Source of the DNA: Vagococcus fluvialis bH819
GTDB taxonomy: Bacteria > Bacillota > Bacilli > Lactobacillales > Vagococcaceae
Reading direction: 5' to 3'
Assembly: GCF_900163795.1 (NCBI RefSeq)
Contig: NZ_FWFD01000008.1
Location: forward strand, 1 to 64,000
Length of the DNA: 64,000 nt
A program made the position numbers and the translations under genes. Shown piece after piece: positions 34,534-40,666 of the stretch. Below the pieces are notes generated by a model. It was not told the DNA's origin. It did not search any database and saw only the letters and a program-made list of their open reading frames with translations. Position 1 is the first letter of the stretch. Every line of letters starts with the position of its first letter.

Positions 34534-36399
34534 TCACAACTTCTTTTTTTCTTTATTTAATAATGCTTTTATTCGATCTACTTTTCCCTTTTGGTACAAT
34601 TCTTGATTTAAAACTTCTGTATAATCAATCACTCTACTTTTCAGATATGCTTGATTGCTAAATAATTCATTTAATTGTTCTTCAAAATCAAGAAAAGCAG
34701 ACTGATTTAAATAAGCTCTCACACTTGCTTCTTCTTCTAATTCAGTAACTTCTTCAATCACTGCTTCTAAACGCCCTAATTCACTAACGGCTTTGCCAAG
34801 ATACTTATGGTGAGTTGTTAAATCGATGGCTATTCTTGGTTCCATAATATATGTTTCACTCTTAAGTAACGCTTTATACAAGGCGTAAGGTGTTAATTTT
34901 CTAAATTCAGATGGCGTACTTACCGGACTAAAGAATTCTGCATCTGTTAGTGTTATTGTTGTATCAATCATACCGTAGTCATATAATCCTACCTCAACTT
35001 CCTCAAACACAGCTTCTTTAATGGCATTTTGGAACGCTTGTTTTAAATAACCAGTCGTCACCAAACTATCAAAAATAATACCTTTTCCTTGATTTGGTTC
35101 AACTTTCAGTGTCATAGTCGCCCAATATGGGTTTAGATTTTCAAAAGCCTCTATACAACCATAAGCAATCTTTTTAGGCTGCTCTTTGTACATAATTTTT
35201 GGTTGTGAAATAACCAATGATTTGAAAGCGTATCGACGTCTTAATGTTTCCTCTATGTACTCTCTTTGAACTTGACCAAAAATCTTCACTGATACTTCAC
35301 TTGTTTTTTCATCAATTGAGAAATCAATCAAAGGATCTTCTTCATACATTTCTGATAAATATTTAAGTAACGTCTCTCTTTCTTTTATCTCAACCTCAAA
35401 AATAATCTTTAATGTTGGTTTCGGCAACGTCATCTCATTTATTTTTTTTATACCGATTGTATCGCCAATTTTTAGATTTTCCTTATTGGGAATCATAAAA
35501 ATATCACCAGCAGAAATCTCGTTAACTGGTACCAATTGATTATCTTTCAAAACAAACAAGGGATTCATTTTAATCGTATCCAATTGGTTTAACACGTATG
35601 ATTGATGTTTGATTATTTTTCCAGAAACTAATTTAAAAAATGCTTGTTTTTGACCATTATCAAATGCCACTTTATATAAATAAGCACTATTATCACTGTT
35701 ATTTGAAGGAATTAATTCTATTGTTGTAAGGTAATTCAATAATTTTTTAACACCTTGGCCACTAACAGCTGATCCTTCTAAAATCGGAAACAGTTTTTGG
35801 TTTAAAAACAACTCATTTTTAGCTTGTTCTAATTGAGATGAGTTAATAGCTACCCCTTCCACAAACTGATCAAATAATTTTGGCGTTTGTTCAATAATCA
35901 AATCCTCGGTCTCACCATCTATCGTTGCTTCAATTGGTAATAATCTGTTGGTTAATTTTTTTCTTATTTCATCTTTAATATACCCAACTCTAGCTGTTTC
36001 CAAATCAACTTTGTTTATAAAGAATACCGTTGGAATCCCCGCTTCCTTTAGCGTGTCAAAGATTCTTCTTGTTTGAATGGGTAACTCTCCTACACTTGAA
36101 ACAACTAAGATAGCAACATCTATAACATTTAAAGAACGAATTACTTCACCGTAAAATTCAATATGGCCTGGCATATCTAGAATATTTATTTTAGAATGCT
36201 CCCATTCTAATGAAACCGATGCTGATTTTATGGTAATACCACGTTCTTTTTCAATTTCTAATGTATCAGTCACTGTATTAGCTTGTTTAATACTCCCTGA
36301 TTGGTAACTTTTATGTGTCATACTATATAATTTTTCTGTGAGTGATGTTTTTCCAGCGTCTACATGGGCAACTATCCCCACATTAATCATTTTTTCCAT
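34534..36399 (-). CDS. Tet(M)/Tet(O)-like ribosomal protection GTPase
   Basis: A 621-residue EF-G-like translation GTPase. Nucleotide motifs are AHVDAGKTS (11-19), DMPGH (75-79) and NKVD (129-132). The domain IV tip EFFSPVSTPSEFRKLTP matches the Tet(M) loop that displaces tetracycline, with Phe-Phe in place of the usual Tyr-Tyr. Similarity to Tet(M) runs through the N-terminal 130 residues, but the C-terminus after MEPRIAIDL diverges and is slightly short of 639. It may confer tetracycline resistance or act on another ribosome-bound ligand. No transposon genes flank it, so it appears chromosomal. ATG 36399 has no clear ribosome site; ATG 36390 is the alternative and aligns better with Tet(M). 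It is preceded by an attenuation-type leader. Confidence 0.85.
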   Translation of the reverse strand: MEKMINVGIVAHVDAGKTSLTEKLYSMTHKSYQSGSIKQANTVTDTLEIEKERGITIKSASVSLEWEHSKINILDMPGHIEFYGEVIRSLNVIDVAILVVSSVGELPIQTRRIFDTLKEAGIPTVFFINKVDLETARVGYIKDEIRKKLTNRLLPIEATIDGETEDLIIEQTPKLFDQFVEGVAINSSQLEQAKNELFLNQKLFPILEGSAVSGQGVKKLLNYLTTIELIPSNNSDNSAYLYKVAFDNGQKQAFFKLVSGKIIKHQSYVLNQLDTIKMNPLFVLKDNQLVPVNEISAGDIFMIPNKENLKIGDTIGIKKINEMTLPKPTLKIIFEVEIKERETLLKYLSEMYEEDPLIDFSIDEKTSEVSVKIFGQVQREYIEETLRRRYAFKSLVISQPKIMYKEQPKKIAYGCIEAFENLNPYWATMTLKVEPNQGKGIIFDSLVTTGYLKQAFQNAIKEAVFEEVEVGLYDYGMIDTTITLTDAEFFSPVSTPSEFRKLTPYALYKALLKSETYIMEPRIAIDLTTHHKYLGKAVSELGRLEAVIEEVTELEEEASVRAYLNQSAFLDFEEQLNELFSNQAYLKSRVIDYTEVLNQELYQKGKVDRIKALLNKEKKKL

Positions 36400-36400
36400 A

Positions 36401-36463
36401 CAAAAAGACTTCTATGGTTTTTCAAAGTTTAAAAAATACCCTTGTCATTACCATAGAAGTCTT
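36401..36463 (-). terminator. Attenuator hairpin before the ribosomal protection gene
   Basis: On the minus strand AAGACTTCTATGG (36451-36463) pairs perfectly with CCATAGAAGTCTT (36405-36417), followed by T. It ends only two bases before the start codon, so it lies in the leader and should stop transcription unless prevented. Confidence 0.78.
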
Positions 36464-36489
36464 AATTCACGACCCTCTAAAAGATTCAA

Positions 36490-36564
36490 GAGTATTTCTT
36501 TTGAAAGTACACCAAATAAGCCTAATATAAAGCATTATTTAAAATGTACTATAAAGAAATACTC
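36490..36564 (-). promoter_or_regulatory. Leader stem overlapping the leader peptide
   Basis: GAGTATTTCTTT (36553-36564), which is inside the short leader reading frame, pairs perfectly with AAAGAAATACTC (36490-36501). A ribosome slowed on the leader frame would open this stem, which is the expected logic of tet(M)-type attenuation. How that would disrupt the downstream terminator is inference. Confidence 0.55.
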
Positions 36565-36572
36565 CGAAGCAT
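36549..36572 (-). CDS. Putative leader peptide MLRSISL
   Basis: A seven-codon frame, ATG to TAG, lies 150 bases before the ribosomal protection gene and about 37 bases after the predicted transcript start. A weak GTGAG-type ribosome site precedes it. It starts M-L like the tet(M) leader peptide. Its 3' half forms one arm of the leader stem. Too short to be proven by sequence alone. Confidence 0.45.
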   Translation of the reverse strand: MLRSISL

Positions 36573-36615
36573 ATGCTGATCACTCACTTTATTTTTTTGT
36601 GTTACTTTTAAATCG

Positions 36616-36644
36616 ATTTTAAAGAATAAATTAAATTTTATCAA
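36616..36644 (-). promoter_or_regulatory. Sigma-A promoter of the ribosomal protection gene
   Basis: TTGATA (36639-36644), 17-bp spacer, TAAAAT (36616-36621) on the minus strand. The leader would be about 210 bases, long enough for the two stems and leader peptide. Confidence 0.75.
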
Positions 36645-36676
36645 ATATTATTCCTAATTTCTAAACTCTTTTTGTA

Positions 36677-36750
36677 CGTCCACGAGAGGATTCGAACCTC
36701 CGACCTACCGCTTAGGAGGCGGTCGCTCTATCCAACTGAGCTACGAGGAC
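36677..36750 (-). tRNA. tRNA-Arg (anticodon CCT)
   Basis: A 74-base cloverleaf on the minus strand. The D stem is GCTC/GAGC, the anticodon stem ACCGC/GCGGT with loop CTCCTAA (anticodon CCT, reading AGG), and the T stem GGAGG/CCTCT with loop TTCGAAT. CCA is not encoded. The acceptor stem GTCCTCG/CGTGGAC has a T-T mismatch at 5:68. Confidence 0.93.
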
Positions 36751-36806
36751 TTGAAATTAACATTACTATTCTCTCACTAACAAAGGTAAATGTCCATCTC
36801 AATTTT

Positions 36807-37223
36807 TTAACCATAACTTTTTTCAATCGCATTTAACATGCCAATAAATCTTTTCTTTTTAAAAAATCCTAAAATAATGCCGAATAACATATCATTCATT
36901 TTTTGAAGAGCACCATGAGAAACCATTTCTTCTTTATAGGTAATTTCACACTCTCTATCATTAATTTTTTTTATTTTATAATGAACTGTAAAATCATTAT
37001 TAGAGGTTGTTGTTCTATATTGGTATTCTTCATTTTCTTTTAACTTTTGAATAGTTATCTTTGCTTTACTACTTTTAGAAAATTCTTTTACATACGTATA
37101 ATTCTCAGCATTTTTTAATTCTATAGCATTACCGGTTGATTGAGTAATATCATATAAAATCGATTCTGTTATTTTTTTATAAAAAAATGTTGCTGGTACA
37201 TTTAAATTCTTTTTAATTTCCAT
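36807..37223 (-). CDS. DUF3284-type protein
   Basis: A 138-residue protein beginning EIKKNLNVPATFFYKKITESILYDI, the form I recognise as DUF3284, a family that often accompanies lactose/cellobiose-type PTS genes. It looks like a START/SRPBCC-type fold of strands with a C-terminal amphipathic helix (FFKKKRFIGMLNAIEKSYG). Function is unknown. GAGGAA precedes the ATG, and the gene overlaps the end of a small membrane protein gene by 11 bases, so they are coupled. Confidence 0.75.
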   Translation of the reverse strand: MEIKKNLNVPATFFYKKITESILYDITQSTGNAIELKNAENYTYVKEFSKSSKAKITIQKLKENEEYQYRTTTSNNDFTVHYKIKKINDRECEITYKEEMVSHGALQKMNDMLFGIILGFFKKKRFIGMLNAIEKSYG

Positions 37224-37398
37224 TATGTTTTTCCTCTTTGTTTTCCTTTATTCCTTTAAAAAATAAAATACCACCACTCGTGATAAAGAAAATTGAACTT
37301 GTCATTAATAAAAAATCATATTGCTGTTTGGCTGGATTGACACTAAATAAAAACATTATTAAACCAATACTAACCAAAAATAATCCATTTTTAAGCAT
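37213..37398 (-). CDS. Small membrane protein, unknown
   Basis: 61 residues with two hydrophobic helices (about 4-20 and 27-48) and a charged C-terminus (KENKEEKHNGN). I do not recognise the family. It lies between the 74-residue gene and the DUF3284 gene and overlaps the latter, so the three are probably cotranscribed. Confidence 0.55.
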   Translation of the reverse strand: MLKNGLFLVSIGLIMFLFSVNPAKQQYDFLLMTSSIFFITSGGILFFKGIKENKEEKHNGN

Positions 37399-37416
37399 AT
37401 TTATCCCACTCTCTTT

Positions 37417-37641
37417 TTAAATTGCTGTTGCTTGAAAGAAAAGTATATTTCCCCAAATTTGTGCTTTTATAATATCTTTAGCTTGTTTGGCTGCTAATTC
37501 AAAATCAGTCGTTCCTTCTATCACAAAAATTAATTTAATACCTTTCTTTTCTTTATACCTGAATGTTATGCCTTCTATTTCTTGTTCATTCAATAACTCA
37601 ATTATTTTATCTTGTTCCATTGCCACATTAATTGCTATCAT
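37417..37641 (-). CDS. Hypothetical protein, 74 residues
   Basis: A small mixed alpha/beta protein with no membrane segment. AAGGAG precedes the ATG well. The pattern (EQDKIIELLNEQEIEGITF, then strands, then FELAAKQAKDIIKAQIWG) suggests a ferredoxin-like fold; this is a guess from pattern only. It is the first of three small genes ahead of the tRNA and lies downstream of the PTS IIC terminator. Confidence 0.55.
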   Translation of the reverse strand: MIAINVAMEQDKIIELLNEQEIEGITFRYKEKKGIKLIFVIEGTTDFELAAKQAKDIIKAQIWGNILFFQATAI

Positions 37642-37734
37642 TTTATATTCTCCTTATTATTTATTCTATTAATAATAGTGTCTGACTTACATGCCTGTCT
37701 CTTCTTAGTTTCACGAATATTATTTGTAGTCAAA

Positions 37735-37772
37735 GGATAAAAAGTCGCTTAAATAAAAACGACTTTTAATCC
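37735..37772 (-). terminator. Terminator after the PTS IIC gene
   Basis: GGATTAAAAGTCG and CGACTTTTTATCC (minus strand, one mismatch) enclose a 12-base loop. The T run is short. Confidence 0.65.
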
Positions 37773-37793
37773 ACTCGTTTTATTATTACCTAT

Positions 37794-39200
37794 CTAATCA
37801 TCATTACCTGGAACCATTTTATTTGCTGCAATAACAAATGGCGCATAGATAAAGAAGGCAACTATCATACAAATAATAGTTACGATCGGTGCTCGCCAAT
37901 CTAATCCAGTTGCTAAGAATGATAATAGAATTGGTGGCGTTACCCAAACAACTTGCTGCGATACAGGGTTAACTAATCCTGCGGTCGTTGCAAAATAACC
38001 AATCGCTGTTGTTACTACTGGTGCTAAAATAAAAGGAATAAACATAATCGCATTTAATACGATTGGTAAACCAAACATAACTGGCTCGTTAATATTGAAG
38101 ATACCAGGGCCTAATGATAATTTACCTACAGCTCTATAGTCTGCTCGTTTTGAAAACATTAAAATAGCAATAATCAAAACTAAAGTTCCACCTGATCCGC
38201 CAAACATTGTGTACGCATCAAATGAACCACGAACCCATAAATAGCCTTGCTCTTTAACTAACTCTACGCCACCCTCGTTAAATAAATTAACATTTTTAAT
38301 TTGAGCGACACCCCAGATACCTTCTAAAACTGGTGCTAGAACATTCATACCATGAATACCAAAGAACCAGAATAGTTGAATAAGAATCGATACTAAGAGA
38401 ACCGCACCAAATCCCTGTGATAAACCTAATAATGGCTCTGCGATAAATTTTTGTACCCAATCTATAAATAACATACCATCCGTTAATTTGCCAAATACAA
38501 AATTAAATGTAGCTATGGCATATAGCGCTGCAGTTGCAGGAATAATTGCTGCAAAAGCTTTACTTACTGCTGGTGGTACTTGTTCTGGCATCTTAATAGT
38601 AACATTGGCTAACATTAACTTAGCATAAATAATTGTTGCAATGAAACCTAAAATCATCGCTGTGAAGAAAGCGTTACCATCTAAATGCGCTAGTTTTAGC
38701 CAACCCCATCCAGAAGCTGTCAAGCCATCTGCTGTGGCACTCCAACCAGCATCAGCAAATTTATCATTAATAGTTGTCACTAATTCTTTTGGTACAGCCG
38801 TTTCTACAGTTGTAGAAAATGAAAAAGCAATTCCTTGAATTAAAGCAGATAAGGAAACAATTCCCCCAGCTAATTCATTAACTCCGTAAGCTTTTGAAAT
38901 ATTATATCCCAATGAAAAAGCAAAAATTAAACCGGCAATAGCTAATGTTCCATTCCACACATAACCATTTATTCCAATAATTTCTCTGAATATCGGTATA
39001 GTAGTAGCGTCATATCCATCTATAAATTGTGTTGGTAAATCTCGAATAATTGCATTGATTAGTACAGCAACCGATCCAGCCATCGTTGCTGGCATTGTTC
39101 CGATAAAAGCGTCTCTTAATGCGACTAAATGTTTTTGATTTCCGATTCTTCCTGCAATTGGTAATAAATATCTTTCAAGCCAAGCTGTTAATGCATTCAT
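37794..39200 (-). CDS. PTS lactose/cellobiose-family IIC permease
   Basis: The 468-residue membrane component of a phosphotransferase system has about ten hydrophobic segments. Family features are the opening LTAWLERYLLPIAGRIGNQKHLVALRDAF, WFFGIHGMNVLAPVLEG, MFGGSGGTLVLI and GPGIFNINEPVMFGLPIVLNAIMFIPF. The last stretch contains the conserved NEP region of the sugar site. It should carry a beta-glucoside or related disaccharide with the IIA and IIB encoded upstream. AAGGA precedes the ATG. It has its own sigma-54 promoter and palindrome, separate from those of IIB-IIA. Confidence 0.92.
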   Translation of the reverse strand: MNALTAWLERYLLPIAGRIGNQKHLVALRDAFIGTMPATMAGSVAVLINAIIRDLPTQFIDGYDATTIPIFREIIGINGYVWNGTLAIAGLIFAFSLGYNISKAYGVNELAGGIVSLSALIQGIAFSFSTTVETAVPKELVTTINDKFADAGWSATADGLTASGWGWLKLAHLDGNAFFTAMILGFIATIIYAKLMLANVTIKMPEQVPPAVSKAFAAIIPATAALYAIATFNFVFGKLTDGMLFIDWVQKFIAEPLLGLSQGFGAVLLVSILIQLFWFFGIHGMNVLAPVLEGIWGVAQIKNVNLFNEGGVELVKEQGYLWVRGSFDAYTMFGGSGGTLVLIIAILMFSKRADYRAVGKLSLGPGIFNINEPVMFGLPIVLNAIMFIPFILAPVVTTAIGYFATTAGLVNPVSQQVVWVTPPILLSFLATGLDWRAPIVTIICMIVAFFIYAPFVIAANKMVPGNDD

Positions 39201-39285
39201 TTTTCCTTCTCCCCTTTTTCTTTATCCTCTAATTCTTTATAATACTTTTTTTACTTCTCCCTTCTTCATTTATCATGTTACTATA

Positions 39286-39301
39286 AGCAAGTTTCGTGCC
39301 A
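39286..39301 (-). promoter_or_regulatory. Sigma-54 promoter of the IIC gene
   Basis: On the minus strand TGGCAC-N5-TTGCT, an exact match to the -24/-12 consensus, 86 bases before the IIC ATG. Confidence 0.88.
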
Positions 39302-39376
39302 ACTAATCTTTATTACAATCCTTGTTACATCAACAAATTCTATAACATAGAATTTACACTATATACTTTATTTCTA

Positions 39377-39399
39377 TTACACACTAAAACAGTGTGTAA
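39377..39399. promoter_or_regulatory. Activator palindrome upstream of IIC
   Basis: TTACACACT-N5-AGTGTGTAA with perfect 9-bp arms, 75 bases upstream of the -24 element. The same palindrome occurs before IIB. It is the likely enhancer site of the LevR-type activator encoded nearby. Confidence 0.75.
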
Positions 39400-39414
39400 A
39401 GCGCTATCATTTGC

Positions 39415-39446
39415 AATAAAAAAAGAAGCCTACTTACGACTTCTTT
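39415..39446 (-). terminator. Terminator of the IIB-IIA unit
   Basis: AAAGAAGTC and GGCTTCTTT (one G-T pair) with a 7-base loop, followed by seven T on the minus strand. It separates IIA from the IIC promoter. Confidence 0.75.
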
Positions 39447-39461
39447 CACTGTGTTAAGCCT

Positions 39462-39776
39462 TTACTTCACTATTCGACGATGCAACTCAATAATTTCAAC
39501 GGCTAGATCTTTAAAAGCAATAGCTGTCATTAAGTGATCTTGACTATGGACGGTTAATAAAGTAACTGTCATGTTGTCACCTTGAGCTTCTTTTGTTAAT
39601 AAGCCTGTTTGAGATCTATGAGCTAAAGTTAGTGACTCTTCTGAAGCTTTTATTTTTTCATCAGCTAATTCAAAATTTCCCTCTTTAGCCGCTTGGATGG
39701 CTTCCATTGCGTCACTTTTGGCATTTCCTGAATTCATAATCAAACCCATAATTGATTCTAAATTTTGTTCATCCAT
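39462..39776 (-). CDS. PTS lactose/cellobiose-family IIA
   Basis: The 104-residue all-helical cytoplasmic phosphocarrier. His77 in LLTVHSQDHLM is the phosphorylated residue; ESIMGLIMNSGNAKSDAMEAI is the usual first helix. It takes phosphate from HPr and passes it to the IIB encoded upstream. The length is normal. It lies 33 bases after IIB in the same sigma-54 unit. Confidence 0.94.
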   Translation of the reverse strand: MDEQNLESIMGLIMNSGNAKSDAMEAIQAAKEGNFELADEKIKASEESLTLAHRSQTGLLTKEAQGDNMTVTLLTVHSQDHLMTAIAFKDLAVEIIELHRRIVK

Positions 39777-39809
39777 CTTCTCTACCTACCTTACATTCCT
39801 TTTTAGTGT

Positions 39810-40130
39810 TTATTCACCCATTAATTTTAATGCTGCGTCTAATACATTTTCACCATTCATCATGCCGTAATCAGACATGTTAATCACTTCTAAAGGAATG
39901 TTTTTTCCTGCTAATTTTTCTTCAAATTGCGCTTTCATAAAACGAACTTGAGGACCTAATAACATAACATCTACTTCTTGTTTCTCTAAGTGACCATCTG
40001 CTTCTGATGCTGACACTGCAAAAATATCAGCTTCAAGGCCTCTTTCTTCTGCTGCTTTTTCCATTTTAGTTACTAAAAGGCTTGTACTCATTCCTGCTGA
40101 ACATACTAACATTATTGTTTTTTTTGACAT
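39810..40130 (-). CDS. PTS lactose/cellobiose-family IIB
   Basis: The 106-residue phosphocarrier. Cys10 in IMLVCSAGMSTSLLV is the phosphorylation site and the following loop is the typical P-loop of this IIB class. GPQVRFMKAQFEEKL is the second conserved block. ATG 40130 is used because GAGGAG lies eight bases upstream; a GTG three codons earlier overlaps that site. It is the first gene behind a sigma-54 promoter. Confidence 0.94.
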   Translation of the reverse strand: MSKKTIMLVCSAGMSTSLLVTKMEKAAEERGLEADIFAVSASEADGHLEKQEVDVMLLGPQVRFMKAQFEEKLAGKNIPLEVINMSDYGMMNGENVLDAALKLMGE

Positions 40131-40167
40131 ATCAACCACTCCTCAATTTAATTTACACTTATATATA

Positions 40168-40183
40168 AGCAACTATCATGCCA
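40168..40183 (-). promoter_or_regulatory. Sigma-54 promoter of IIB-IIA
   Basis: On the minus strand TGGCAT-N5-TTGCT, one base from the consensus, 38 bases before the IIB ATG. Confidence 0.85.
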
Positions 40184-40247
40184 ACTTTCCGAATAAAGAA
40201 TCCTCTATATATAAGCATTTCTATCTAATTATAGTATACAACAAAAA

Positions 40248-40270
40248 TTACACACTGCGTTAGTGTGTAA
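40248..40270. promoter_or_regulatory. Activator palindrome upstream of IIB
   Basis: TTACACACT-N5-AGTGTGTAA, identical in both arms to 39377-39399, 64 bases upstream of the -24 element. A-rich and T-rich flanks make it look like a terminator too, but the other copy lacks these flanks. Confidence 0.75.
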
Positions 40271-40312
40271 TTTTTCATTATATGACAATAACTTATATCT
40301 GATACTTTATTA

Positions 40313-40510
40313 TTATTTATTTTGATTTCTAAAATCTAACCAATATAATAAACAGCTTCCAGGAAGTACAATTATTAGTAGTAACATTAAAACGCCTGTT
40401 AAATTTCTTTCTGAAAAAAAGATAATGCCCATAGTGATAATTGCCATTACCATTAAAAACACATCGCTTTTTTCTAAGCTACTTTTAGTTTTTTGCTTTC
40501 TATTAATCAT
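40313..40510 (-). CDS. Small membrane protein, unknown
   Basis: 65 residues: a basic N-terminus (NRKQKTKSSLEKSD), two hydrophobic helices (about 16-32 and 38-57) and a short polar tail. I do not recognise it. It sits between the LevR-type regulator and the IIB promoter on the same strand. The ribosome site (AGTAGG) is weak and rather far. Confidence 0.5.
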   Translation of the reverse strand: MINRKQKTKSSLEKSDVFLMVMAIITMGIIFFSERNLTGVLMLLLIIVLPGSCLLYWLDFRNQNK

Positions 40511-40666
40511 CTCTATTACACCTACTTTGTTTTCTATTAACTATAATTATATACAAGTTTTCCTATTTAATTATTAATATATTATGTTTTATTTCTTAAG
40601 TTTTATTAAGTGGACTATAAAAAGATAACGAACGTTACAATTAATGTAATATCCGTTATCTTCAGA

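Noticed and set aside
34534-36399. Elongation factor G
   Set aside because: The domain IV tip SPVSTP and the N-terminal similarity are Tet(M)-like, it is shorter than EF-G, and it is not in a str operon context.
40248-40270. Palindrome read as a rho-independent terminator
   Set aside because: An arm-identical copy at 39377-39399 lacks a T run, and both sit at enhancer distance from sigma-54 promoters, so a binding site is the better reading.
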